Translations under genes and position numbers: made by a program
Origin: Prochlorococcus sp. MIT 1341
Lineage (GTDB): Bacteria > Cyanobacteriota > Cyanobacteriia > PCC-6307 > Cyanobiaceae
Reading direction: 5' to 3'
DNA: 64,000 nt
Assembly (NCBI RefSeq): GCF_034092415.1
Contig: NZ_CP139304.1
Location: 558,001 to 622,000, forward strand
The notes under the pieces: generated by a model
What the model was told of the DNA's origin: nothing
Database searches by the model: none
The model's input: the letters and a program-made list of their open reading frames with translations, nothing else
In this document: positions 33,356 through 43,112 of the stretch, piece after piece
How the letters are laid out: every line of letters begins with the position of its first letter
Position numbering within the stretch: position 1 is the first letter of the stretch

Positions 33356-33627
33356 AAACTCCATGAAAAGTATCATTATAAAATCTTAGAAGATCAAAGT
33401 AGTGTTTTCTTGAATAAACTGAATAAATATTAATTCAAAACCTCCTATAAGTATTTAATTTGCTAAAGGGCATCTCAGATATAGCTTAATTAATATTTGT
33501 AGTGAAATATTAATTATAATAATGCAAAAACCAAGAATTAAATTAACGTAAATAATAATTTTATCTTTATGCTAATTACTTTCTTATCTTCATCAAACAT
33601 GAAGAATTTACGACGCCATAAAGCCTC

Positions 33628-34125
33628 ATGAATAATGATGCTAAAAGTCCTTTTGGCTTTAAAAACCTTTCATTATGGACATTCTGTTGGATTGCAGGTA
33701 GCACTGCAATTGATTTGAGCTTTAGAAATGCCAATGTCTACACCCTTGGAATAGGCACACTCATTACATTTATTGTTTTCGCCTTTGTGCTTGGGACTAG
33801 TGGACCTTTCCCCCTTTGGGTTCTTCTGTTTTCTACGCTCCAAAGTAATAATAAGATTGAAGCTACTTTCATGGTTTTTAGAATCAGTAATACATTTTCA
33901 GAATGGTCAAAAATATTTGATGAAGAGTTTGAGGCTCAAAAGTCAGCTGGTATAACACCAATATTTAGAGGAGTAAGTAAAAATGACCCCAAAAAAGTAA
34001 TTGCAGTTTTTCAAGCAAAAAAAGGTGTTCTTGAAAAATTTCGAAAAATAAATAATGAAAAAATTATTGCTTCAGGTCAGATTCCTGAATCTGTAGAAGT
34101 ATCAATCTTCTTTCCTAAAAGCTAA
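33628..34125 (+). CDS. Two-helix membrane module fused to DUF3764-like domain (165 aa)
   Basis: Residues 12-70 are two membrane helices (LWTFCWIAGSTAIDLSFRNANVYTLGIGTLITFIVFAFVLG). Residues 78-165 are a soluble alpha/beta ferredoxin-like domain (ATFMVFRISNTFSEWSKIFDEEFEAQKSAGITPIFRGVSKNDPKKVIAVFQAKKGVLEKF) that fits DUF3764. The closest relative in the window is 39150-39647 with the same order. Function unknown. Confidence 0.7.
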   Translation: MNNDAKSPFGFKNLSLWTFCWIAGSTAIDLSFRNANVYTLGIGTLITFIVFAFVLGTSGPFPLWVLLFSTLQSNNKIEATFMVFRISNTFSEWSKIFDEEFEAQKSAGITPIFRGVSKNDPKKVIAVFQAKKGVLEKFRKINNEKIIASGQIPESVEVSIFFPKS

Positions 34126-34190
34126 CCAACATTCAAAAAAACTTAAACTTTAAAAAGAACTTCTATCTAGAAGACCAAAAGAAAAAGCTT

Positions 34191-34568
34191 CTATAGCGCT
34201 TCAAGAATGCCATAAAGTCTTAGCACCTCAAGATACAGAATTGCGGATAAAGAAGTAGTTATTGCTATAACTACTCCTCCATATTTAACAAGCTTCTGAT
34301 CAGTATTTAATTGACAAGCCTTAATTGAAGCGCTTGTCGCTCCAAAAGGCAAAAAGGTGACTCCAACGATTATCAAGCCAATAACACCAATAACTGACTG
34401 AGCAATCCATACATCACTACCTAATGCAGCACTGTTCTCGGCAATTGGAAGGTTAAAATCTTGAGCAGCCTCAAGAATCCCCACCATTAGCTTGTGAGTT
34501 AATGCCTCTAAGCGCTCAAAAAACCCTTCTTGGCGAAAAAAGTCTAAAGCTTCGATTCCCTCTGACAT
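34191..34568 (-). CDS. Two-helix membrane protein (125 aa)
   Basis: Soluble helical N-terminus (EALDFFRQEGFFERLEALTHKLMVGILEAAQ), then two membrane helices (IAQSVIGVIGLIIVGVTFLPFG and YGGVVIAITTSLSAILYLEVL). Not recognised. Confidence 0.55.
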   Translation of the reverse strand: MSEGIEALDFFRQEGFFERLEALTHKLMVGILEAAQDFNLPIAENSAALGSDVWIAQSVIGVIGLIIVGVTFLPFGATSASIKACQLNTDQKLVKYGGVVIAITTSLSAILYLEVLRLYGILEAL

Positions 34569-35129
34569 TGCATAAGTCCGATACCTCTACGAGCATAATT
34601 TGATATAGAGATATCTCTTTTAAAGGTTAATCACTGGTTAAATATAAGTCTTGAGTAAGCGTTTACACCTATTTGGACTCTAGGGGTATTCCTTTTGGTC
34701 TGAATTTTGTTCAAAAAGCTCCAGGGATGAGGTGCTCACATGTTTAAAAGCTCCACACTTTGAATAATCAGCTTTGAATGCCATTAGAAACTTTCCGTCT
34801 TGAAAGAAGAAGCAACCTTTTTAAGCAAAAATTACGACATTTCACAGGACAAGAGACTTCGATGCTTACCAAAAAAGTCTCTCTAAAAAAGAAAAGTATT
34901 TTTACCCACTCAATAAACCAGTCAAATCAAGCATAAAAGCAAGCTTAAGCTCACTTTTATGAGCAGCAGAGACCAGAAAAAACAGCTTTTGCCACAAAAT
35001 GCTTCTCTTCATTCTGAAAGGACAAGGAATTTAAACTAAATGCTCGAGTTTTTTTGCTAGCCACAAAGATAGAGAGATGGTGGGCCATTATGAGCATCAA
35101 TGCTATTCCTAAGAGGTCACACCAAACCT
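34569..35129. other. Gene-free gap
   Basis: About 560 bases with only very short frames. No hairpin with a T tract or RNA fold was seen. Confidence 0.4.
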
Positions 35130-35303
35130 ATGCCTGATCAAGAATCAACTAATAGTCAACCTAAGTGGGACTACACATCCTCGAGGCAGAACTTAATCAC
35201 AGGTGCACTAGTAGTAGGGGGAAACCTTTTGATAGTGCTTATCTACCTGCTTTATAGAACCGTTCCTGCAGTCCACCAAATCATCTCAGGGAAACCTCTT
35301 TAA
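35130..35303 (+). CDS. Single-helix membrane protein (57 aa)
   Basis: Start at the ATG at 35130 (MPDQESTNSQPKWDYTSSRQN); the longer frame from 35100 adds an unlikely leader. One helix (LITGALVVGGNLLIVLIYLLY) and a short tail. Common size class in picocyanobacteria; function unknown. Confidence 0.55.
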   Translation: MPDQESTNSQPKWDYTSSRQNLITGALVVGGNLLIVLIYLLYRTVPAVHQIISGKPL

Positions 35304-35439
35304 CGGCTTTTGAAAGTCAAATGATCACAAAGCTAAGGGCCCTAAATTCCAACCTAATCACACTGCCAGTTTTCAAGATGCAACAGAGCGTCGCCTGGCT
35401 CTAGGTTGATGGGCTATATATAAACCGCTTTTAAGGGTA

Positions 35440-35634
35440 TTGATGATTCACCTAACCCACATCATTGACTTCGCCACTCAACTACCACACCCATCAGACC
35501 TAGGGTTGGTAAAACCTTCAGGTGGATTCCAGCTGATCCCAGCAGTTTTTGGCCTAATCGCAATCATTCAGGTATCTCAGTTTCACTGGTACGCCAGAGA
35601 CAAGAACGATCCAACCAAAAGATTTCAGCGCTGA
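35440..35634 (+). CDS. Small membrane protein (64 aa)
   Basis: LVKPSGGFQLIPAVFGLIAIIQVSQFHWYARDKNDPTKRFQR contains one membrane helix and a basic tail. A terminator lies 80 bases downstream. Resembles small thylakoid or inner-membrane proteins in size, but no family can be named. Confidence 0.55.
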   Translation: MMIHLTHIIDFATQLPHPSDLGLVKPSGGFQLIPAVFGLIAIIQVSQFHWYARDKNDPTKRFQR

Positions 35635-35713
35635 TTCCTACTTAGTACTCAAGGCTTAAACAGCCAAGTTAAGGACCCTGATCAGCAGACTTTCTTAATA
35701 GAAGTCCTCACGA

Positions 35714-35744
35714 GGGCAGACTTAATGTTCTGCCCTTTTTTTTT
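35714..35744 (+). terminator. Rho-independent terminator
   Basis: GGGCAGA and TCTGCCC with an 8-base loop, then nine T residues. Ends the unit of the 64-residue membrane protein. Confidence 0.85.
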
Positions 35745-35825
35745 ATGTGCAAAATAACTGAGTTATTTTCTACTCGAGAAATTAAAAACAAAACCTTCCA
35801 AAGAGGATGGGGCTCTATATTTGAT

Positions 35826-36230
35826 TCACTCTCTCTTTAGATCAATAGGGGTTCCTACCTCCTTACAAATTTCTTCAAGAAGGTCATATTCAAAACCTTT
35901 AACAGGTGAATTCCACCCTTTCCAAACCCCTTTTCTATCAGTAACATTGATTTTTGCTTTCAAACAATTTACTGCCAAGTAAAAGCCCTTACCTGAACTA
36001 TTAAAAGTTTGAGCTATATAGCTTCCATTAACAGGCTTCCAGATTGACCAATCCACCTGCAGAGGCCCGTATTTACGGAGTTGTGGATCCGTACCATTCA
36101 TTGATCTAACACATCCCCAAAAGTCCTTTGCTCGTTGACAAAGCTTATAGGCATCTGTCTCAATCGCGGAAGTTACTGGAGCGATTGAGAGGAGAATCAA
36201 AAAGCCAGTCCCTATAAAGGAAATTCGCAT
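35826..36230 (-). CDS. Secreted protein with DFWGCV motif (134 aa)
   Basis: Signal peptide MRISFIGTGFLILLSIAPVTSA. Mature part starts IETDAYKLCQRAKDFWGCVRSM, then WSIWKPVNGSYIAQTFNSSGKGFYLAVNCLKAKINVTDRKGVWKGW. Four cysteines suggest disulfides in the periplasm. Resembles cyanobacterial secreted proteins of unknown role. Confidence 0.65.
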   Translation of the reverse strand: MRISFIGTGFLILLSIAPVTSAIETDAYKLCQRAKDFWGCVRSMNGTDPQLRKYGPLQVDWSIWKPVNGSYIAQTFNSSGKGFYLAVNCLKAKINVTDRKGVWKGWNSPVKGFEYDLLEEICKEVGTPIDLKRE

Positions 36231-36800
36231 TTAAAAATGACTTCAAAAAACTAGTAAGCCTATAAATTTTCCTAGGAAAAGCATGGTATTAAACGCTTTA
36301 AATGAATAAATTTTCATTCCGAGGACATTTTAATAATAGCTTCTATCCCTATCTTGATAATTTTCAAAGAAGAACCTCACAAACTCATTATTCTTCAAGC
36401 CTCCTGCAACATACCAATAAGTCCTTCAGCGATCTTTTCTGAGTATTAACTCCTAGAGAATATCCCTCGCCCCTCTCGGGAAATTCTGATCACTTAATTG
36501 AGGCATTAAAGATCTATCCCAAAGAGACCTACCTTTCTTGAGGGGAGGCCTATTGGCTAAAACCTTCTCTAAGCTCTGATCTCTTAACCAAATACAGGCA
36601 AGCCGCAAAAACACTCTCTTAGAATGAGAACTTTCCTGTATCAGCAAACGTTTACTGGAAATGCACAACTTTTTGATTAGCCCCTGGTTTTAAAAGGAAA
36701 GAATAACTTTCAGCCTAGAGGACTATTTCTAAAGCATGCCAAGCCTGTATTCTCAGAGAAGAAAAAACAAGAAAGCTCAAAGGCTCCCTCAATAAAAACC
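36231..36800. other. Gene-free gap
   Basis: A minus-strand frame at 36453-36668 is open but has poor protein character. Nothing else supported. Confidence 0.4.
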
Positions 36801-37238
36801 ATGGATGAAAGCAAAAATTTTTATATGGTCGGAACTGAAGTTGAAGTGGAGCTTGAACAAATTAAGGATCGTCTGTCCGATGAACTATCTCAAAAACTAT
36901 CCTTAAATAAAACTGGGACAATAGAGGATTACAAATTAACTGATGGTCAAAGCATTGGGTTTGTGGTAAAACTAAAAGACAACACAATAGCCTGGTTCTT
37001 TGAAAACGAGATAAAATGTATAGCACTCCAAGAGACGTCTTTAAAACAAAAATACATCAAGTTTTCAGAGGGGAATAATCAAGAAGCAAAATTAGAGAGT
37101 GGGAGTTTATCTAAATCCTTCTCTAACAAAATTCGTAAGAATATATCTCAAAGATCTAAACAAAAGGATTTCCTGTATATGTTTAACCCTATTAACTTCA
37201 CAGACTGGCTTCTATACTCACTCAAAGATGTATTTTAA
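36801..37238 (+). CDS. DUF2862 protein (145 aa)
   Basis: VGTEVEVELEQIKDRLSDELSQKL, TGTIEDYKLTDGQSIGFVVKLKDNTIAWFFENEIKCI follows the DUF2862 signature (G-x-x-V-x-V...DR...G-x-I-x-x-Y-K-x-x-DG-x-x-I-G-x-V-V...WFFE-x-E-I). The tail FLYMFNPINFTDWLLYSLKDVF is a conserved hydrophobic end. Cyanobacterial; function unknown. Confidence 0.85.
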   Translation: MDESKNFYMVGTEVEVELEQIKDRLSDELSQKLSLNKTGTIEDYKLTDGQSIGFVVKLKDNTIAWFFENEIKCIALQETSLKQKYIKFSEGNNQEAKLESGSLSKSFSNKIRKNISQRSKQKDFLYMFNPINFTDWLLYSLKDVF

Positions 37239-37430
37239 AAATCAAATTATCACCATAAAAAATTCCTAGAATATCAAAATATTGATTGGCTATTTTCATA
37301 TTCATTAAATGAAAGTCACTTTTTGGGGATAAGAACAAACATAAAGAACGTTAAGTTTGAGAAGGATTTATACAAAAATAGGTTTAAGTGCCTTTAAATA
37401 TTAATCCGTTACAGGTCGACTGGCGAAATC

Positions 37431-37625
37431 ATGGAACTAAATCGATCAGATAAAAAACAAGTTAAAGCACCTCTCCAACGAAAAACCACTCTTAAATGGG
37501 GCAGTAATGGTGAGTTGTCTGCTGTTGATATGGCAAGAGTACTTGATCAACTCACCAACCCAGAGCTAACTGAATGCGACTTAGCCTGTGACGCCCAGAA
37601 AAAAGAAAACGATGAAATCAATTAA
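37431..37625 (+). CDS. GEL-motif small protein (64 aa)
   Basis: RKTTLKWGSNGELSAVDMARVLDQLTNPELTECDLACD is almost identical to residues 69-104 of the protein at 10905-11297, but with no N-terminal extension. This copy probably shows the minimal unit of the family. It ends in a charged tail with the CDLAC cysteine pair. Unknown function. Confidence 0.7.
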   Translation: MELNRSDKKQVKAPLQRKTTLKWGSNGELSAVDMARVLDQLTNPELTECDLACDAQKKENDEIN

Positions 37626-37655
37626 AATCTTTCTTTCTTCTTCAAACAAATAGCA

Positions 37656-37787
37656 ATGAGTATAAAGCCGAATATGGAGACAAACCCTACAAGGGCAAAG
37701 GTTCTTTTGACTATCTTTGGTTTAGGTCCAATTTTGATTATGGTGATATTTCTTGGTTTGAATGGTTTCTTTGAACCTCCAGGGTAA
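37656..37787 (+). CDS. Single-helix membrane microprotein (43 aa)
   Basis: MSIKPNMETNPTRAKVLLT leads into a helix (IFGLGPILIMVIFLGLNGFF) and EPPG. Follows the GEL-motif gene by 30 bases on the same strand. Composition supports it; no family recognised. Confidence 0.5.
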   Translation: MSIKPNMETNPTRAKVLLTIFGLGPILIMVIFLGLNGFFEPPG

Positions 37788-37949
37788 AATAAATCCTATG
37801 CAAACCAGCTAAGCAGGCAGTAACAATATTACTAATGTATTGCAACTTCTTGTTTACATATTATAGATGTAAACACCTTACTTAACGCATGTTACAAACT
37901 AAATGGTTAAAGTAGGTTCTTATTCGACATGATTTCCCGAGGTTACTAA

Positions 37950-38168
37950 ATGAGCAAAAAAGATTGGTTTGGCATCTTTTACGTATCAATATGGATAGTC
38001 ATTTGGGGCTCAGTTGGTTCGGTTATTGATTTACCACTTCTAAATGCTGACCTTTACTTACCAGGATCATTAGGCCAAATAATAACCTTTACACTTACAG
38101 CTCTAGCCTCCACCGCAATAGGTATTCTACTTTTCCCAAAAGCACGCAGACTAGTAATTAAAGATTGA
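37950..38168 (+). CDS. Two-helix membrane module, stand-alone (72 aa)
   Basis: SIWIVIWGSVGSVIDLPLLNADLYLPGSLGQIITFTLTALASTAIGILLF matches the N-terminal two-helix part of the DUF3764-like proteins at 33628 and 39150. Here the soluble domain is absent. It appears to be a free form of the same membrane module. Confidence 0.65.
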   Translation: MSKKDWFGIFYVSIWIVIWGSVGSVIDLPLLNADLYLPGSLGQIITFTLTALASTAIGILLFPKARRLVIKD

Positions 38169-38638
38169 TAAAAAAAAAGAGCCGAAGTTGTAAAGTAAGC
38201 AAATGGCACTCGGATTCCATTCTATTTAAAGAAAAATTTATCTTCTTAAAATCAATTCCCTTTCATAAGGGAGTTAAGTTTGAATCAAGTTGAGAAAAAA
38301 AAATGAAGACATCTCGTTTAATCCATTTAGGTTTAATTCAAGAAGGTAATTCTGGAATCAAGTTCTTCCAATAGGTTACAAGGAAATATAAGATAAATAG
38401 ATTTGCCAACATTGCCAAAGCAAACCTAATTCGCAAATCCTTTACTAACGGCAAAAGTGCCTCCCAGAGCTTGAGCATTTCAGATAGGGCTTCTTACATT
38501 AAAGAAATTAGTCGAAAATGGCTCTCAATATTCACTCAAGACAAAGCAATGAGGAGTTCAGAGGGAATTTGTAGTAATTCCACCTATGGCAAGAGAGCTC
38601 TGTATGTCGCATTTTTAGGCTGCTGATAATCCAAGAGC
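38169..38638. other. Gene-free gap
   Basis: Short frames only, such as MKTSRLIHLGLIQEGNSGIKFFQ near 38303. No RNA fold recognised. Confidence 0.4.
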
Positions 38639-38821
38639 ATGAAGGCCCAACCAGTCCTCGTTCATTCCACTCCGCAAGGCGGCACCGTTCACAAATACCC
38701 CTTAAGCGGAGGCAAAAGATCCTTCGAGAGATTTCTGGGTTGCTATTTAGGGTCATGCAAATTCTGCAACGACCTAGACGAAGCTACACAGTTCCTAAAG
38801 ACCTTAGAAACGCCTTGCTAG
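38639..38821 (+). CDS. Hypothetical protein with CYLGSCKFC motif (60 aa)
   Basis: MKAQPVLVHSTPQGGTVHKYPLSGGKRSFERFLGCYLGSCKFCNDLDEATQFLKTLETPC has plausible composition and a cysteine cluster. The opposite-strand frame here is a shadow. No family recognised. Confidence 0.45.
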   Translation: MKAQPVLVHSTPQGGTVHKYPLSGGKRSFERFLGCYLGSCKFCNDLDEATQFLKTLETPC

Positions 38822-39149
38822 GAATAGCAAGCTATTATCAAGCTATTTAATTAAAACTCAGGAATACCTTTTCTCCTACTATTTTTTAGTGGGAGAGTAT
38901 TTATATCTTCTATAAAATATAAATTGAGCAGACAATCTACATCTACTTATTTTTATATTCTAATCCTGCTAAGTATAAATATCATGTATTTTGTAAACAA
39001 TAAATATCAAATTCAGTTTGATTGAGAAGGTTTTGAATATTGTTGAAAACTAGTTTTGATAATCGATACAGAGGAATCCTTTATCAAAAACTCCTCCATC
39101 TGTGTTTTTCACGCCAAATCAATCCAAGCCTTCTTAGCCAAAAAAACAA
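38822..39149. other. Gene-free gap
   Basis: AT-rich, no supported gene. It lies upstream of the second DUF3764-like gene and presumably holds its promoter. Confidence 0.4.
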
Positions 39150-39647
39150 ATGTCCAATAAGTTCCCAACTCGAATTTGGTATCTAGCGATTTGTCTTCTT
39201 ATATGGGGCGTTGGCGGCCCTCTTCTAATCACTTCTGAAGTGATTCCATCAAGCCTTCTAGGCAAAGAGGTCGCCTCCCTACTAGAAATATCTTTATGGA
39301 CGCTTATATGCGCCGGTGGCGGTTTCGCAGGATGGCGACTTTTCAAGAAACCCACTGAGAGCGAGGCCCCGCTCTCACCAGTAGCAAATGTAATGACATT
39401 TAAGATCAACAAAGATTTCTCTTTTTGGGCTAAGGCATTTGACAATGACCTTGAGAATCAGCAAGAAGCTGGCCTAAAGCCTCTATTTAGAGAAGTAAGC
39501 AAAGAAGACAGTACAAAGGTACTGGCGATTTTAGTCGCTGTCCCAGGAGCATTGGAGAGTTATTTGCAAAAAAATCAAGAAAAGATTTCCAAGTCGGGGC
39601 AAGTTTTAGGTACCGAAGAAATTTCTACCTACTCAACAACAAATTAA
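39150..39647 (+). CDS. Two-helix membrane module fused to DUF3764-like domain (165 aa)
   Basis: Membrane part (WYLAICLLIWGVGGPLLITSEVIPSSLLGKEVASLLEISLWTLICAGGG) then the soluble domain NVMTFKINKDFSFWAKAFDNDLENQQEAGLKPLFREVSKEDSTKVLAILVAVPGALESYLQKNQEKISKSGQVLG. Same length and order as 33628-34125. The soluble domain is the better conserved half. Lies just upstream of pcb. Confidence 0.7.
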   Translation: MSNKFPTRIWYLAICLLIWGVGGPLLITSEVIPSSLLGKEVASLLEISLWTLICAGGGFAGWRLFKKPTESEAPLSPVANVMTFKINKDFSFWAKAFDNDLENQQEAGLKPLFREVSKEDSTKVLAILVAVPGALESYLQKNQEKISKSGQVLGTEEISTYSTTN

Positions 39648-39803
39648 ACAAACCAACAAAAACTGAAGAAGGCCAACTAAGCCATTATTTAGGTATTTTG
39701 CGCAACAGTATGTTCGTATTGGAAAAGTCTTGTGACAGTGGGTCTACTAGATGTAGTTACTTAAGGGTATCCTCTTACGGCTTGCCGTTCGGGTTCACTA
39801 TTA

Positions 39804-40844
39804 ATGCAAACCTATGGAAATCCAAATGTCACCTACAAGTGGTGGACTGGAAATTCTGGGGTAACAAACCGCTCAGGGAAATTCATTGCAGCTCATGCTG
39901 CTCACACTGGATTGATTAGCTTCGCAGCTGGTGCGAACACTCTCTTTGAGTTATCCCGCTTTGACCCCTCCTTGCCCATGGGCAGCCAAGGCTTCGTAAG
40001 CCTTCCTCACCTGGCCTCTATAGGGATTGGCTTTGATCAGCTTGGTGCCTGGACTGGGGCCGGTGTGGTCAACATAGCCGTTGTTCACTTGGTCTTCTCG
40101 ATGGTCTATGGAGCGGGTGCACTAATGCACTCACTTCTTTTCCCAGGAGACATGCAAGAAAGTGAAGTCATTCAAGCTCGAAAATTCAAGCTCGAATGGA
40201 ATAACCCTGACAACCAAACCTTCATTCTTGGTCACCATTTGCTGTTTTTTGGTGTTGCTTGCATATGGTTCGTTGAATGGGCCAGAATCCATGGAATTTA
40301 TGACCCTGCAATTGGTGCAGTGCGTCAGGTCAATTACAACCTTGACTTGTCAATGATTTGGCAACGTCAATTTGACTTCCTTGCTATTGACAACCTTGAA
40401 GATGTAATGGGAGGCCATGCTTTCCTTGCTTTCTTTGAAATCGGTGGAGGTGCATTCCATATTGCAACAAAGCAAATTGGTGAATACACCAGTTTCAAAG
40501 GAGATGGTCTCCTTTCTGCAGAGGCAGTTCTCTCTTTCTCCTTAGGAGGTATCGGCTTTGCGGCAATTGTTGTTGCTTTCTGGTGTGCGACTAACACAAC
40601 TGTTTACCCAATAGAATTTTATGGTGAGCCATTAGACCGAGTATTCCTCATAGCTCCTGCTTGGGTGGATACAGTTGATCTATCTGGTACTGCCCCATTG
40701 GGACATTCAGGACGTTGTTATTTAGCCAACTTCCATTACATCGCTGGATTCTTTGCTCTTCAGGGACATCTATGGCATGCACTTCGTGCTATGGGGTATA
40801 ACTTTAAAGACCTTGGAGCAAAATTTAAATTTGCGGCAGAGTAA
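39804..40844 (+). CDS. pcb: Chlorophyll a/b-binding light-harvesting antenna protein Pcb (346 aa)
   Basis: Six-helix protein of the CP43/IsiA family without the large lumenal loop. Starts MQTYGNPNVTYKWWTGNSGV; pigment-ligand histidines lie in HAAHTGLISFAAGANTLFEL, HLVFSMVYGAGALMHS, HHLLFFG, GGHAFLAFFEIGGGAFHI and ANFHYIAGFFALQGHLWHAL. Length is in the normal Pcb range. Pcb proteins bind divinyl chlorophyll a/b in the thylakoid around photosystem I or II and replace phycobilisomes in Prochlorococcus. Which paralogue (A-H) cannot be decided here. A strong terminator follows. Confidence 0.97.
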   Translation: MQTYGNPNVTYKWWTGNSGVTNRSGKFIAAHAAHTGLISFAAGANTLFELSRFDPSLPMGSQGFVSLPHLASIGIGFDQLGAWTGAGVVNIAVVHLVFSMVYGAGALMHSLLFPGDMQESEVIQARKFKLEWNNPDNQTFILGHHLLFFGVACIWFVEWARIHGIYDPAIGAVRQVNYNLDLSMIWQRQFDFLAIDNLEDVMGGHAFLAFFEIGGGAFHIATKQIGEYTSFKGDGLLSAEAVLSFSLGGIGFAAIVVAFWCATNTTVYPIEFYGEPLDRVFLIAPAWVDTVDLSGTAPLGHSGRCYLANFHYIAGFFALQGHLWHALRAMGYNFKDLGAKFKFAAE

Positions 40845-40869
40845 CTACCCTCTGCATTTCAACTCCTAA

Positions 40870-40900
40870 AAGCCTCGTCAAATGACGAGGCTTTTTTTTT
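40870..40900 (+). terminator. Rho-independent terminator of pcb
   Basis: AAGCCTCGTCA and TGACGAGGCTT form an almost loop-free stem followed by a run of T residues. Confidence 0.9.
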
Positions 40901-41203
40901 CAGTCAATAAATTTGATATAAATTAAATTCACCTTACCCAAAAACAAACGATGTCCTCGCTCCCCATTAAGGGCTAATAAAGCAATAAGCTTCTATGCTT
41001 AAGAAGCTTCCCGTTCCCTGAGGCTTTTAAAAGTTCAATCCTTGTCCTTACCCGTGAAAACCTTTTCTTTCCCATCAAAAGTTAATTTTCAATTTGAATT
41101 TCCTTTCACATCCCTCTAAATGCTTTAGAGCTTATAGCCTCCTAAAGCCTCAAAAACAAGTTATAAATAGAATATCTAAAAAGTACTCCTTCTAAGAAAG
41201 ACT

Positions 41204-41755
41204 ATGGCAAGAGTTGTATATCTATTACGAAATGGAGATCTATATAAGATTGGTCATACAGAAGACATGGAGAAAATAAAAAAGAAACTGAAACCTGACG
41301 AAATTATTAAAACAATAGAAACCACTGAGCCCTTTAGTATTGAAGCAAGGTTAATCGCTAGATTTAAGTCCTGCAGAATTCCAGAAACTGAATATTTCAG
41401 GCTAGATGAGCAACAATTGCAAGACTGTATAAATCAAATGAGTACGGACCCAGCTAAGCCTTTGTCCCTCAAAGAGGAAGTAAGTATCGGCTTCAAAGGT
41501 GCATTAGTGCTGGGGATTTCAGGCACATTACTTTCAATACTCTTTCATTCTGGATTAGCTCGTGGATTAGCCATTGGATTTGGATTATCATCCTTACCTA
41601 TGTGGGTGCTATTTCTTACCGGAAGTTTTGGAGGTTATGACGCAGAAGATGTTCCAACCTTTTCAACTTGGTCTAATAGATTTAAGGGGCTTCTATTTGC
41701 CTTATCCTTTTCCTCTATTGCATATACATTGGAGTCTTTACATCGACTCATTTAG
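41204..41755 (+). CDS. GIY-YIG-like (T5orf172 type) domain fused to membrane helices (183 aa)
   Basis: Residues 1-70: VVYLLRNGDLYKIGHTEDMEKIKKKLKPDEIIKTIETTEPFSIEARLIARFKSCRIPETEYFRL. This has the VY...YKIG-x-T...E-x-x-L...F-x-L layout of T5orf172/GIY-YIG domains, with VYLL and YKIG in place of GIY and YIG. Residues about 95-180 are three membrane helices. A nuclease-like domain tied to a membrane is unusual. Activity is uncertain. Confidence 0.65.
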   Translation: MARVVYLLRNGDLYKIGHTEDMEKIKKKLKPDEIIKTIETTEPFSIEARLIARFKSCRIPETEYFRLDEQQLQDCINQMSTDPAKPLSLKEEVSIGFKGALVLGISGTLLSILFHSGLARGLAIGFGLSSLPMWVLFLTGSFGGYDAEDVPTFSTWSNRFKGLLFALSFSSIAYTLESLHRLI

Positions 41756-41819
41756 CTGGGTAAACTTGAGGTTTTCGATTGCAATAAAATCAAAGCTAGT
41801 CTAAGCAAGAAAATTTCAC

Positions 41820-42563
41820 ATGACAGGTCCAGCTAGAGAAAATATTTTGTATAGCTTTAGAAGATGCCCCTATGCTATGAGAGCTCGTTGGGCAATCATA
41901 AGAACTGGTCAAGTTGTTACTTTAAGAGAAGTCAACTTAAAGGAAAAGCCAAAAGAAATGCTTGAAATTTCAAGTAAAGGAACAGTTCCAATACTTTTAA
42001 CTAAAGATCAAGAAGTTATCGATGAAAGTCTTGAAATAATGACTTGGTCACTGAAAAAAGATTCAGACCAGCTAAATATAATTAGAGAAAATGATAAGAA
42101 AAGTAGAGAAATAATCAATCAGCTCTTAAAGCAAAATGATGACGTATTCAAGCTGCATCTCGACAAATTTAAATATGCTTGCCGATATCCAGGTGAAGAC
42201 CCTGATTGTCATAAAGAATCTGCAAGGAGAATTCTTTATGAATGGAACCTTCGCTTAAAAGGTAAAAGTTCACCAAGCAGTAACTGGCTTGTTGGTAACA
42301 ATGAAAGTCTTGCTGATTGGGGAATATGGCCATTTGTTCGGCAATATATGCATACCGACTCAAAATGGATAAATGAAAACCATGAAATGGAACCAATACG
42401 TGAATGGTTGAATAAATTCACGAGAAGTAATCTATTTGAAATATTAATGCTTAAACAAAAACCTTGGTCAAAAACTCATAAACCCATAAGTTTCCCGAGG
42501 TACTCAACAACATCATCATCAAAAAACATAGCTATCACCTGGCCAAAAATAGAAAGTACATGA
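41820..42563 (+). CDS. Glutathione S-transferase-like protein (247 aa)
   Basis: YSFRRCPYAMRARWAI (Cys16) is a thioredoxin-fold active-site start of Omega/Beta-like GSTs. LREVNLKEKPKEMLEISSKGTVPILLTKDQEVIDESLEIMTW gives the glutathione-binding loop with the cis-proline (TVP) and the ES motif. The C-terminal helical domain includes NNESLADWGIWPFVRQYMH. Substrate unknown; possibly redox or lyase chemistry. Confidence 0.85.
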   Translation: MTGPARENILYSFRRCPYAMRARWAIIRTGQVVTLREVNLKEKPKEMLEISSKGTVPILLTKDQEVIDESLEIMTWSLKKDSDQLNIIRENDKKSREIINQLLKQNDDVFKLHLDKFKYACRYPGEDPDCHKESARRILYEWNLRLKGKSSPSSNWLVGNNESLADWGIWPFVRQYMHTDSKWINENHEMEPIREWLNKFTRSNLFEILMLKQKPWSKTHKPISFPRYSTTSSSKNIAITWPKIEST

Positions 42564-42745
42564 AACAAACTCTTTACTCATATAAAAGCCACTATTGATG
42601 AAAATCAACATAATCAAATTAACTTCACCAATAAGGATAAAAAAGTCTAGGTAGAAACCTCCTAACCTATGTACATGGAGAAAATCTATTAGCTGATTTA
42701 GCTTCCTTTAACGAATAACCTTAAATAAAAGTATTAGGTTTTAAG

Positions 42746-43000
42746 CTATTCATCTCTTCTTTTATCAATTATTCTTGCCAATTCTAAGAAATAACCTGCT
42801 GTACAAAATTTACCTAGGTTCCTCTCTCTGTTACCAGAATCACTTCTAAGCTCAGCAGTTTCAGCCATTAGCAAATCCAGTTCATGTTGGGGCATCTCAT
42901 ATAGCTCTCTCAACTCAATCTCTCTATCTAGCAAATGGCTCTTAAACCATTTTTCCCTCAATTGCTTGGAAACTTCTCTTTTGCGAGTGTAGTCCATCAA
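42746..43000 (-). CDS. Hypothetical charged helical protein (84 aa)
   Basis: Mostly helical and charged (KQLREKWFKSHLLDREIELRELYEMPQHELDLLMAETAEL), then GKFCTAGYFLELARIIDKRRDE. Not recognised. Met2 is an alternative start. Confidence 0.55.
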   Translation of the reverse strand: MMDYTRKREVSKQLREKWFKSHLLDREIELRELYEMPQHELDLLMAETAELRSDSGNRERNLGKFCTAGYFLELARIIDKRRDE

Positions 43001-43112
43001 GTTCTACAAAGGAAAACATAGTTTCATAATAAAGGGTGTATGGGACTCATCGGTTCTCCTAGAAATTTTATTAGGAAATTAGATAATTTCAATTATCAAA
43101 GCTTAATCAACT

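Noticed and set aside
36453-36668. 71-codon minus-strand frame
   Set aside because: Unlike a protein in composition, no start signal, lies in a gap between well-supported genes.
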